Source: Mucilaginibacter mallensis (GTDB lineage: Bacteria; Bacteroidota; Bacteroidia; Sphingobacteriales; Sphingobacteriaceae). From it: a stretch of DNA of 64,000 nt. The notes below the pieces were generated by a model. The model was not told where the DNA came from and did no database searches. It worked only from the letters and a program-made list of their open reading frames with translations. The DNA is taken from contig NZ_LT629740.1 in NCBI RefSeq assembly GCF_900105165.1, positions 3,162,001 through 3,226,000 of the forward strand, given 5' to 3'. This document shows, piece by piece, positions 1 to 13,895 of the stretch. The position numbers and the translations under genes were made by a program. The number at the start of each line of letters is the position of its first letter. Position 1 is the first letter of the stretch.

Positions 1-488
1 AAGGTATCATGGTACATTTTACCACCGCTTACCCATGTTTTTGACGATACTATTTTTTGCATGGAGAGTTCGGGTGTGATCCATGGCCCACCGGCTACAG
101 CAAAGCCATCACAATCATGCAGGGCAAGTTTTATACCCAATCTGTCAGCTTCGCTCATGGCAAATTTTACCATTTCCCACCAGGGTTTGCTTAACTGCTC
201 AATAGGCGGTGACATGTAAGGCGGGTTTGCCGGGCCTTTTATAGGCATCAGGTAAGCACCCTCAATCCCTTCTTCTTTGATTGATTCCAGGTCGGCGGTT
301 ATACCTGCTTTACTCACGCTGGCCTGCATCCAGTACCAATAGATCCACGGTTTTGCGGCTTCGGGTGGATGTAAAAAGGCTTGTGTAAGCTCGTCGGCCG
401 GTTTAGTTTTCGATTGCGCATATCCCTGCAAGGCAAACCAGTTAAGGCAACACACATAAATTACTATTACAAGGATGAGCTTCTTCAT
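1..488 (-). CDS. GH106 alpha-L-rhamnosidase, N-terminal part (cut by window edge)
   Basis: Only the first 162 codons lie in the window; the gene runs off the left edge. The frame opens with ATG at 488-486 and a typical export signal (MKKLILVIVIYVCC, ending in GYAQ). The mature start has a YWYWMQ stretch, then SKAGITADLE and EGIEGAYLMP, the opening of the GH106 rhamnosidase barrel domain, and further on LALHDCDGF. GH106 enzymes remove alpha-L-rhamnose from pectic side chains; a Bacteroides thetaiotaomicron member (BT0986) acts on RG-II. The start is 4 bases past the stop of the upstream GH2 gene, so it is the last visible gene of the long minus-strand operon. The family call is fairly secure. 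The substrate is inferred from context, and the catalytic residues lie outside the window. Confidence 0.8.
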   Translation of the reverse strand, partial: MKKLILVIVIYVCCLNWFALQGYAQSKTKPADELTQAFLHPPEAAKPWIYWYWMQASVSKAGITADLESIKEEGIEGAYLMPIKGPANPPYMSPPIEQLSKPWWEMVKFAMSEADRLGIKLALHDCDGFAVAGGPWITPELSMQKIVSSKTWVSGGKMYHDT

Positions 489-492
489 ATCA

Positions 493-5987
<5,495 letters not shown>

Positions 5988-5990
5988 AAA

Positions 5991-7586
5991 TTAATGTCCG
6001 TTAAATACCAGGTACAGGCATATCATTACAATAATTAAAACGCTCCAGGCAATTTTTACCCGTTTAGTGGGCTTAACAATGGTTATCAGCTTATCGGGGA
6101 TATACATCACAGGGTTTTGATCCAGCAATGAAATAACAACTGCCAAAGCCATTAGGAATGCGAAAATGTAAAACGACAGCAGTAAATAATGCGGCCAAAT
6201 GAGGTATTTATCAGGTGTAAAAACCCACAGGTAGAGCACACCAACACCCAAACTAAATGCTGAACCGGCAGATAAGACTGTATTCACGGCCTTACGACTG
6301 GTTCTTTTCCAGAATACCGTGAGCAGGAAAACAACAGCCAGCGGCGGGGCTATAAAGCCCAGAACCGATTGGAATACATCAAACAGGTTAAGCCCCTTAA
6401 TATTATCGATAGCTAATGCTACGGCAACAGCAAATAGGCAACCTGCTACTACTGCTATGCGGCCTACTTTAATGATCTGTTTGTTGGTGGCATTGGGATT
6501 AAACTTTTTGACATAAACATCCATAGTAAACACAGTACTCAATGAGTTGAGTGATGAGCCGATAGTGCCCACCAGTACGGCTATCAGCACTACGATCACC
6601 AAACCATTAAGTCCCGGCGGGAAAAGATGGGTAACCATGGTCATATAGGCTTCGGCAGGGTCTTTTAAGCCGGGATAAAGGATAAAACACAATATCCCCG
6701 TAAGGATAAAGAGCGGCAGTGACAATATTTTTAACCATGCGATAAAGTTTACGCCCAATTGCCCCTGCTCCAGGTTTTTAGCACCCAAAACTGACTGAAC
6801 CATTGCCTGATCAGTACAAAAGAAAGCGATAGCTGAAACCGGGTATCCTAATAAAATAGCATACCAGGGATATTTTTTATCGCTTGCGGGATGGATCAGG
6901 TTCCAGTAATCATGCGGTACTTTGTGGTATATTGCGGATAGTCCGCCCGCTTTTATAACACCCAATACTGTGAGTAATAAGGATACGGCTATCAGCAATA
7001 TCATCTGGAAGAAATTAACTTTGGCAATGGCTTTCAATCCTCCGGCAAAGGTGAACAGTCCAGCAAAGGACACCAGTACAATTACTGATTCCCACATAGG
7101 GATGCCCAATATCTGCCTCACTAAAAAGCCGCCTGCAAACAAGCCTAACGACAGCCATGAGATGAGGATCTTGATCAGCGCATACCAGGCCAATATATTT
7201 TGGGTTGAATCACCATAGCGTTTGCCCATAAATTCAGGCATGGTGCTTACTTTGGCTGCCAGGTATTTGGGTGCAAAAACTACCGCCAACAATAATAAGA
7301 ATACAAAAGCATACCAATCGAAATTTACAGCTACAATACCTGTTGTATAGCCGATACTGGCAAAAGCCAACAGCATCGACGGGCCTACATTGGTACCCCA
7401 CATATTAAAGCCTATGCTTGCCCAACCCAATGATTTATTAGCGAGAAAAAGCGTTTCATCCGTCTTTTTCTTTTTAGCAAAACTGGCCCTGTAACCAATA
7501 ACCATCAGCACAATGATGTAGGCCACTACAATGGCGTAATCCAGCGTTGTTAAATTGGTTACCAAACTGCCCATTGCTACCATCAT
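5991..7586 (-). CDS. Sodium:solute symporter (SSS family), sugar or uronate uptake
   Basis: 531 residues with about 13-14 hydrophobic segments and no cleavable signal. The first helix follows TTLDYAIVVAYIIVLM, a usual SSS start. Family marks include NKSLGWASIGFNMWGTNVG in the TM2 region, MPEFMGKRYG, and FCTDQAMVQSVLGAKN, which resembles sodium-galactose transporters of the SGLT group. It should sit in the inner membrane and import a monosaccharide or sugar acid freed in the periplasm. Its ATG lies inside the end of the Gfo/Idh gene (4-base overlap), so the two are probably co-translated. The substrate cannot be read from the sequence; rhamnose is a reasonable guess because a RhaM-like gene is two genes upstream. 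Confidence 0.85.
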   Translation of the reverse strand: MMVAMGSLVTNLTTLDYAIVVAYIIVLMVIGYRASFAKKKKTDETLFLANKSLGWASIGFNMWGTNVGPSMLLAFASIGYTTGIVAVNFDWYAFVFLLLLAVVFAPKYLAAKVSTMPEFMGKRYGDSTQNILAWYALIKILISWLSLGLFAGGFLVRQILGIPMWESVIVLVSFAGLFTFAGGLKAIAKVNFFQMILLIAVSLLLTVLGVIKAGGLSAIYHKVPHDYWNLIHPASDKKYPWYAILLGYPVSAIAFFCTDQAMVQSVLGAKNLEQGQLGVNFIAWLKILSLPLFILTGILCFILYPGLKDPAEAYMTMVTHLFPPGLNGLVIVVLIAVLVGTIGSSLNSLSTVFTMDVYVKKFNPNATNKQIIKVGRIAVVAGCLFAVAVALAIDNIKGLNLFDVFQSVLGFIAPPLAVVFLLTVFWKRTSRKAVNTVLSAGSAFSLGVGVLYLWVFTPDKYLIWPHYLLLSFYIFAFLMALAVVISLLDQNPVMYIPDKLITIVKPTKRVKIAWSVLIIVMICLYLVFNGH

Positions 7587-8668
7587 GCGCTTAATTTTTC
7601 AGGTGATAACTGGTATTCGTCAAGTATATCGGCAACCTTTACAGGCTGCCCGGTTTTTAATGACCTGTCCATTGCTTGTAACAACGCAACAGTGCCTATA
7701 CCCTCTTTAATGTCGGGAAAAGCTGTTTCCCCGCTCTCTAAACAGTCAGCAAAGTATTCAAGATAGTTTTGATACTCACCGGCGTGATGGCTCTGCCCCC
7801 CAAACCTGAAATAATATTTCAGCGTTTTATCACCCCAGTAAATGATTTTTTCTTCACCTGTTTTATCTGTAACAGCATAACGCAGTTCGTGATAATCTGC
7901 CTGCGACGCGCCTTCGGCACATCTTAATATTACACTCATACCGCTATCGCGTTGCGTGGGTTGAGTGTAACCGGTGTAAGCGCCGCTTACCCGCGCAATG
8001 CGACCATCAGTCGCTTTAAAAATAAAGTGCATGGTATCTTCATTTTTTAGTCCGGCGACTTTACCATTATTGCTGATCATGCCATAGCCCATTACCTCTT
8101 CAACATTGGGCATGTACCAGCGTATAAAGTCTACCGGGTGACTTAGCCCACCATATAACCATTTGAATGCTTGCTCAAGCGCCCATGGTTTTTCCAAAAA
8201 CCACCGATGATCCGCGTGATAATGGCTTTCAATGGTGATCAGATCGCCTAGCAAACCTTCTTCATAATCCTTTCTTTGCCTTTTCGCAGGCTCAAAAAAA
8301 CGGGAACTCTGGCCCACGAATACTTTTTTACAGGTTTGTTCAACCAGATCTAAAAGCTCCTGGGCTTGGGCTAGATCATCAATAAATGGCTTGGTGCAGA
8401 TCACGTGCTTGTTATGCAGCAAAGCCTGTTTAACATGCTCGGCGTGTAAATGATCGGGGGTATAAATAGCGATGACATCGATTTTCGGGTCATCCAACAT
8501 TTTTTGATAACTGGTGGTGTATTGGTGAAAATTAAACTCTTCCGCGCGTTGTTTACACACTTCAATATTCATATCACACACCATTTTCAGCTCGTATTTA
8601 GCGCTGTTTAATGCTGCCGACATAGTGCTGCGGCCTTCTCCTAATCCTAATATGCCTAACTTTAACAT
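7583..8668 (-). CDS. Gfo/Idh/MocA-family NAD(P)-dependent oxidoreductase
   Basis: 361-residue protein without a signal peptide, so cytoplasmic. The N-terminal Rossmann fold starts MLKLGILGLGEGRS, the nucleotide-binding glycine loop. IAIYTPDHLHAEH and CTKPFIDD (the family's EKP-type motif in the form TKP) follow. The C-terminal alpha/beta domain (about 130-330) carries substrate contacts such as the HPVDFIRW region. Members oxidise or reduce sugars, inositols or sugar acids. Here it sits between an exported RhaM-like protein and a sugar symporter, so it probably acts on the imported sugar. The precise substrate is unknown. Confidence 0.8.
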   Translation of the reverse strand: MLKLGILGLGEGRSTMSAALNSAKYELKMVCDMNIEVCKQRAEEFNFHQYTTSYQKMLDDPKIDVIAIYTPDHLHAEHVKQALLHNKHVICTKPFIDDLAQAQELLDLVEQTCKKVFVGQSSRFFEPAKRQRKDYEEGLLGDLITIESHYHADHRWFLEKPWALEQAFKWLYGGLSHPVDFIRWYMPNVEEVMGYGMISNNGKVAGLKNEDTMHFIFKATDGRIARVSGAYTGYTQPTQRDSGMSVILRCAEGASQADYHELRYAVTDKTGEEKIIYWGDKTLKYYFRFGGQSHHAGEYQNYLEYFADCLESGETAFPDIKEGIGTVALLQAMDRSLKTGQPVKVADILDEYQLSPEKLSA

Positions 8669-8691
8669 AAATATCTTATCTATCTTTTCTG

Positions 8692-9375
8692 TTATTCAAT
8701 AAATTTCTTGTCGCCAACATCTTTAAAAAACACCCACACTTCGCCTTTTTTAGTCCCGTAAATACCTTCCTGATATTTCTTCATCATGTTGTTCCAGTCG
8801 TTCACACGCGGGTTATTCTTGGTAGTGAGCGGGTTTAATTTATCGAGGCTTTCGCCTTTGGGTATGCTGATAACCAGCATCAACTGCCTACCGGTTTTAA
8901 ATACCAGCAGTTGCTGAAAATCAGCATTACAAAAGCCTTGCGATACCTCGGGCCATTTTTGGAACTGCTTTGCATGGTAGTTCAGATATTCCTGCTGAAG
9001 TTTCTGATCTTTCACCAGATTTGCAGAAAGGATAATGTTATCCCACTTTTTGGCTACGGTTTTATCGCTGCAATATTTTCTGTTGAAATTGTAGAATGGG
9101 TTCTCAAATAATATGACCTGATCTGCCGGATACTCCTTTGTTAGGCGATCTTTTAATTGCTGTAGACGGTCTGTATTTGCATAAACTATCACTCGGTTAT
9201 TCCATTGCTGAATGTTCTCAATTCCATAACCTTTCATGTCGGCAAAAGCACCAAATTTGAAAGCTGAGCTCTTTGCAACTATCTCTACAATCACGGGGTT
9301 ACTCATCGGGGATTGAGCATAAACGGTCATAAAACCAATGCCTATCAACAATAAAACAAACAGTCGCTTTAACAT
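8692..9375 (-). CDS. Exported RhaM-like (L-rhamnose mutarotase-type) protein
   Basis: 227 residues with a clear signal peptide (LFVLLLIGIGFMTVYAQ). The C-terminal half (about 115-225) resembles the RhaM/DUF718 ferredoxin-like fold: LNYHAKQFQKWPEV recalls the conserved H..WPE stretch, followed by FQQLLVFKTGRQLMLVI. The N-terminal half (about 25-110) looks like a second, diverged copy of the same alpha-beta fold. RhaM interconverts L-rhamnose anomers and is normally cytoplasmic and about 105 residues long, so both the export signal and the doubled length are unusual. It lies one base after the stop of the GH141-like gene. The four rhamnosidase genes in the window make a role with rhamnose plausible, but activity is not shown. 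Confidence 0.6.
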   Translation of the reverse strand: MLKRLFVLLLIGIGFMTVYAQSPMSNPVIVEIVAKSSAFKFGAFADMKGYGIENIQQWNNRVIVYANTDRLQQLKDRLTKEYPADQVILFENPFYNFNRKYCSDKTVAKKWDNIILSANLVKDQKLQQEYLNYHAKQFQKWPEVSQGFCNADFQQLLVFKTGRQLMLVISIPKGESLDKLNPLTTKNNPRVNDWNNMMKKYQEGIYGTKKGEVWVFFKDVGDKKFIE

Positions 9376-9376
9376 A

Positions 9377-11323
9377 TTAATGATTTATGGGTTGATAATC
9401 CGTATTCACTTTTATACCATTTAACAGGTATTTATAAGACGTTTGCAAGCCTGCGGCATTCTTTATATGTTCCGCCACCATCGGCCCGTTATTTTCCCAT
9501 ACATTACCGGGACCATTGGCATTCTTCAGGAATTTTTCAGACGGGCACCAGTTATTCTTTACTGTGAAGTAAGATGAGCCTTCATCGGTATATAAGTAGA
9601 ACCAATGCTGCGGATCATGCGCGTAGGAAACTTTGTAAATGCTATCTACATAATTGCTGTCGATAATAGAATTTAGCTGCGCCGATAAGGTGTAGATGCC
9701 CGCTACATCGTACATGTGTTTGGCGTAGTGATGGACTTTATTAGCACGGATAATATTATCGCTCATAGCATTGGCGGCTTTAGTCCACCCCCAGCCTACA
9801 TTGATGCCGGAATAAGATACATCACAAACCTCATTATGCTCGATCCTGATGCCTTTTACATAACCCGCGCTGATACCGAGACAGCCCCAATCCTCATTAG
9901 TAGCATCAACAACTAAATTATTTTCGATGTACTCATTGGTGCAAACCTCCCGTAGATCTGGTGGATTATAGGGTAAATGCGCCTCAAAACCTTCATCTGA
10001 AAACACACCAACCTGTATGCCTGTGCCTCCAATATCTTTAAACAAGTTGCCTTTTATCTCATCATCGTGCGTGCCTCTTGTATAGTCCAAAGCGGTTGAT
10101 GCCAGGTGTGTAAATGTGCAACTCTCAAAACCGGTATGATTTACGTAAGCCAGTTCAACAGCAGCAGGTGGGCGACCAACCCATGCCTGGTTTTCCAGTC
10201 CGCTTTTTTCAGGTGTGCCTTTTACTTTCAATTTATAAGCATCCAGCAAATACATACCGGCCTGTAAGGGCACATGGCCCTGCTGCGATGGACGTAGCCA
10301 TGTGGTATATTCAAAACTGATGCCCTTAAAAAACACATAGCTTACCGGCCTTTCCATGGTACCATTTACCTGTACCAGTTTTTCAAGTGATGGGGCTATT
10401 ACCTTCGCGTTAGCTAAATTTTCACCTTTACGGGGCCAGTAATAAACTTTATCGGCTTTCATATCTTCATACCATTCGCCAGACTTATTTAAAAACGACA
10501 GGGAATTAGTTAGATAAAAAGCCGAGTTACCATTCATTTTATGCTCCTTATCAATCACGGGGGCAGGCCATGGATGCTCAAATTCTATTTTGCTTTCAGG
10601 CTGATAAAAGGTTAACCTGGCTTTGTTACCATCAATCATTATAGACTTCACCCTTAAATTAGCAATGGCCCACATTTGGTGGATCACCATTTCCATCTGC
10701 CCGGGATATTTTGGTAAACCACTGGCAGGTACAGGGATCCAGATCTCCTGTTTTTGCTTGTCCAGTGACAAGATGCGGTTCATACCTTCATCAGTATCGC
10801 TTTCCCTGGCGCGGATGGCTTTATTACCATTAACCCACAACTGCCTGAATAATAAAGGACTGCTACCTGTTTCAGGTATCGGCGCTTCCCATAGCTTGCC
10901 TTGCGCTTCTTTTGGCAAACCTGTAATAGGTACCGAAACTTTCTTCCAGTTAGCAATAGCTACACCTCCACTAATTACGGGCTTTGCACCCGGCGCATTT
11001 TCAATTATTGTTGGTGAAGAAGCTGTTCCCGAATCTTCCGGACGGATAAATAAGGGTTCATCCAAAACGTACTCATCATCCTCAACAATAATATGGACAC
11101 CATTGGTTATCGATGGGTCATTCAGCCTACGCAATTCACGCGCTTGTCTTAAAGCGGCAGCTATGGTTCGCTTAGGGCTATTCTTTGTACCTGTATTATT
11201 ATCATTGCCGTTTACAGCCACCCAAATATCAGCAGCATAGCTATTTAGACTGATAAAAGGCAGGGTGTAAACGCTTAACAACAGGATACAAAATATTTTC
11301 ATTTCAGTGTTAGAAAATGGCAT
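9377..11323 (-). CDS. Right-handed beta-helix glycosidase, GH141-like
   Basis: 648 residues. An export signal best fits a start at the eighth codon (MKIFCILLLSVYTLPF, ATG at 11302). The longer frame starts at 11323, where its ATG overlaps the TAA of the esterase gene (TAATG), so either start is possible. The mature part begins DIWVAVNGNDNNTGT, the usual opening of this beta-helix group, then runs as many short coils with N-rich turns (for example IENNLVVDATNEDWG and SGINVGWGW). The architecture and length match GH141, whose B. thetaiotaomicron member BT1002 removes L-fucose from RG-II. Other pectin-active beta-helix families share the fold, so GH141 is a reasoned guess. The enzyme should act in the periplasm. 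Confidence 0.6.
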   Translation of the reverse strand: MPFSNTEMKIFCILLLSVYTLPFISLNSYAADIWVAVNGNDNNTGTKNSPKRTIAAALRQARELRRLNDPSITNGVHIIVEDDEYVLDEPLFIRPEDSGTASSPTIIENAPGAKPVISGGVAIANWKKVSVPITGLPKEAQGKLWEAPIPETGSSPLLFRQLWVNGNKAIRARESDTDEGMNRILSLDKQKQEIWIPVPASGLPKYPGQMEMVIHQMWAIANLRVKSIMIDGNKARLTFYQPESKIEFEHPWPAPVIDKEHKMNGNSAFYLTNSLSFLNKSGEWYEDMKADKVYYWPRKGENLANAKVIAPSLEKLVQVNGTMERPVSYVFFKGISFEYTTWLRPSQQGHVPLQAGMYLLDAYKLKVKGTPEKSGLENQAWVGRPPAAVELAYVNHTGFESCTFTHLASTALDYTRGTHDDEIKGNLFKDIGGTGIQVGVFSDEGFEAHLPYNPPDLREVCTNEYIENNLVVDATNEDWGCLGISAGYVKGIRIEHNEVCDVSYSGINVGWGWTKAANAMSDNIIRANKVHHYAKHMYDVAGIYTLSAQLNSIIDSNYVDSIYKVSYAHDPQHWFYLYTDEGSSYFTVKNNWCPSEKFLKNANGPGNVWENNGPMVAEHIKNAAGLQTSYKYLLNGIKVNTDYQPINH

Positions 11324-12738
11324 TAATAAGCTGGATTCTTTTCTCTTGTAGCCGTTGCAAAAACAGCTAATAATTTGGCATATCCCTTTATGGCATCCTT
11401 AGGCAGGTATTGACCGTGATCGCCAAAAACATACATCAGCGGTTCTTTTTCGATGGTCACTTCTGATTCATCTATGTTGCCGCTCTTATCCTCTATCTTA
11501 TGGATATCCAGCTTGAAATTTTTAGCAACGAATTTATATAGCGCGTTACGCTTTGATGGGCCGTAATCATGGCCCTCATTTGGCAGGTGTACGTTTTCTA
11601 CTAAATTGCTTTTGCCATAATAACCGTAAATTTTTTGCAGATATGGAAAATCATGTTCGGGCATGTGGGCTGTCCAGTCCTTGCCATCAGTGATCAAAAG
11701 CTGTGGGTTTGGCGCTGCCATAGCGGCCAGTTCCACATTATCAGTTCCGCCATCGCACATATGGATAGGCATGCCGCTTTCACAAGGGCAGCCGCCATAG
11801 AAATAAGATGATACCGAAACCACAGGCGCACTCAGCTTAATACGCGGATCAATAGCAGCCATCAATACGGTATGACTACCACCGCCTGACCCTCCGCTGA
11901 TACCCAACCGGGCAGGGTCTGTTTCCTTTAAACTCAATAAGTAATCTATGATTCTGATAGCTCCAAGTGTTTGTACAACCTGGGCAATACTTGTGCGGTG
12001 ATCTTCAGATTTAAATTGTAATAACGACTCTCCCCATGCAAACAGGTCATAGCTATAGGCCATGCAACCCATACGTGCTAATGAAGCACAACGCAGTTGA
12101 CAATCAGTACGGTAACGTTGTTTGTCCCAATGCCCATCTGGACTAAGCATCACCGGAATCTTCCCTTTAAAATGCAACGGTTTATACAATGAGCCGTTGA
12201 TATACAAACCTGGTAAAATTTCGATAGCGATGTTTTCAACCGTGTAACCGTTATAAATTCTTTTTGGGGTAATGATGGGTTTTGAATCAGGCTTGGAAGG
12301 TAATGGTGAAAGATCAAGCGCCTTATATAATGCCGGTCGGAGTATAGCCTTACGTTGCTCCCAGCTATTTACATCATGATATAACTTAGCTATGCTATCC
12401 AGTTTTGCCCAACCATCTTCAACCGACCATACATTGTATTCATAATCTTTTAATTTATAAGATGACGGTCCGGTTTTATTCACCTTCATATCCACAGGGG
12501 CCAATACATTAGCTAATGTTTCATCAACCGTATTGCGAAAACGCCAGTCGGCATAATTCACATATTTATCCTTTACCTGGTCGTCGGTATATTTTATTTT
12601 GACATGATACCTTGTCTGTATTTCATCCAATACGTCTTTTAACGACCGCCTGTAATCATGGTCGGTATCTTGTTGCGCCCATATCATGAGTGGCAGCAAC
12701 ATAAAGCTCAACAGCGCATATACTTTATATCTTCTCAT
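11323..12738 (-). CDS. Exported alpha/beta-hydrolase esterase with N-terminal STN-like domain
   Basis: 471 residues. The signal peptide (MRRYKVYALLSFMLLPLMIWAQ) is followed by an STN-like segment (about 32-98; LKDVLDEIQTRYHVKIKY and RNTVDETLANVLAPVDMKV), which is more often found at the front of secretins and TonB receptors. The rest (about 150-430) is an alpha/beta-hydrolase. The likely nucleophile is S281 in LGISGGSGG, followed by the GGCPCESG loop typical of acetyl-xylan-esterase-like and CE19-like proteins and by a late NEGHDYG histidine. It probably removes acetyl or methyl esters from pectin. BT1017, a pectin methylesterase from the RG-II system of B. thetaiotaomicron, is a possible relative. 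The ester type cannot be decided from sequence. The STN fusion is uncommon. Confidence 0.65.
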   Translation of the reverse strand: MRRYKVYALLSFMLLPLMIWAQQDTDHDYRRSLKDVLDEIQTRYHVKIKYTDDQVKDKYVNYADWRFRNTVDETLANVLAPVDMKVNKTGPSSYKLKDYEYNVWSVEDGWAKLDSIAKLYHDVNSWEQRKAILRPALYKALDLSPLPSKPDSKPIITPKRIYNGYTVENIAIEILPGLYINGSLYKPLHFKGKIPVMLSPDGHWDKQRYRTDCQLRCASLARMGCMAYSYDLFAWGESLLQFKSEDHRTSIAQVVQTLGAIRIIDYLLSLKETDPARLGISGGSGGGSHTVLMAAIDPRIKLSAPVVSVSSYFYGGCPCESGMPIHMCDGGTDNVELAAMAAPNPQLLITDGKDWTAHMPEHDFPYLQKIYGYYGKSNLVENVHLPNEGHDYGPSKRNALYKFVAKNFKLDIHKIEDKSGNIDESEVTIEKEPLMYVFGDHGQYLPKDAIKGYAKLLAVFATATREKNPAY

Positions 12739-12749
12739 CCCTTTATCCT

Positions 12750-13895
12750 TTATAAATCCTTTGTATTGCCTGTTACAACCGGCGGTGTGTAGCCCTCAAC
12801 TTTGGGCCACTCGCCATTAATTATCTCTTTTAAAACAAGTTTTTTCGGGTCTATAACTACATATTTTATGCGTTGCCGGCGCCAGGTATAAACCACGTGC
12901 ACCATACCGTCAGCAGTTTGTATTACAGTTGGATAGGAATATTGGCTGATGGGTGAATCTTCTAATATCAGCGCGGCGTACCATATTTTACCGTCGTTGG
13001 ATATGGCCACATTAAGCGGTGTACGTGCACCTTTGGCAAGGTTTCCCGGTGGCAATACGTGGTTGTAAACCAACAGCTGGCGGCCATCTTTAAGCGTTAC
13101 CCCGTCAATGCCTGAATTATTATTTGGCAGGGATGTTTTATCGAGCGGCGACCATGTTTTACCATTATCCGCAGACCATGATTCATATATCGCCCGGTTT
13201 TGGGTGCGACAAAGCATTTGTAAACTATCTCCTTTATGAAATAAAATGGTGGGCTGTAATGCTTTTACAGTTTTGCCATCATTAAGCGGGTCTGTGGCTT
13301 GCCAGGTTTGGCCGTTGTCGGTTGATAGTTCAAAATGAACCTTAGCACCATTATTCTCCGTACCCGATGGAGACAGGATGTTGCCGTTGTTTAATGTTAC
13401 TGGCTGATTTTTAACCGGGCCTAAAATACCATCAGGCAAAGCCTCCTGCGCCGACCAGGTAATGCCGCCATCTTTAGACCTCCTGACAAATCCCTTCCAT
13501 TTTGCTGGAGAAGGACCTATTTTGTAAAACAACAGCAGATCACCGCCTGAAATCTGGAAAAGCACCGGATTCCAGCAGGCATAACGTAGTGTATCATTTT
13601 GTATGCCGTTAGCAACGTTAATCGCTTCGGTCCATTTGCCATTTACCAGGCGGCTCACCCAAATACAAACATCCGGGTTACGCTCTTTTGTACCACCAAA
13701 CCACGCGGCTACCAGGCCAGTTTTAGTTTCGGCTATCGTCGCGGAATGGCACTCCGGATACGGCGCTTTCTCAAAAATAAACTCATTGGTGATGATGCCT
13801 TTGCTCCATTGTTTAGGCTGGGCATATGCGCTTGCAGCAAATACAAGGCACAAAATCAACATCCATAATCCTTTTATATAAATTCTATTTGCCAT
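12750..13895 (-). CDS. Sialidase-like BNR/Asp-box beta-propeller (exo-glycosidase candidate)
   Basis: 381 residues, signal peptide ending at AYAQ (about residue 26). Asp-box repeats of the form S.D.G.TW stand at about 140-147, 191-198, 241-248 and 299-305, the mark of the six-bladed sialidase fold (BNR_2 type). Possible carboxylate-binding arginines include R230 (CRTQ) and R291 (ARTPLN). Sialic acid is absent from plant pectin. Kdo and Dha, two 3-deoxy-2-keto acids of RG-II, are chemically similar, so this protein is a candidate for releasing one of them. Its start lies within the end of the GH78 gene (11-base overlap). The substrate is inference only; many members of this group have unknown roles. 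Confidence 0.6.
   Translation of the reverse strand: MANRIYIKGLWMLILCLVFAASAYAQPKQWSKGIITNEFIFEKAPYPECHSATIAETKTGLVAAWFGGTKERNPDVCIWVSRLVNGKWTEAINVANGIQNDTLRYACWNPVLFQISGGDLLLFYKIGPSPAKWKGFVRRSKDGGITWSAQEALPDGILGPVKNQPVTLNNGNILSPSGTENNGAKVHFELSTDNGQTWQATDPLNDGKTVKALQPTILFHKGDSLQMLCRTQNRAIYESWSADNGKTWSPLDKTSLPNNNSGIDGVTLKDGRQLLVYNHVLPPGNLAKGARTPLNVAISNDGKIWYAALILEDSPISQYSYPTVIQTADGMVHVVYTWRRQRIKYVVIDPKKLVLKEIINGEWPKVEGYTPPVVTGNTKDL

Noticed and set aside
10623..11240. 205-codon open frame on the plus strand opposite the GH141-like gene
   Set aside because: It lies wholly inside a well-supported gene on the other strand, has no recognisable domain, and is a shadow frame.
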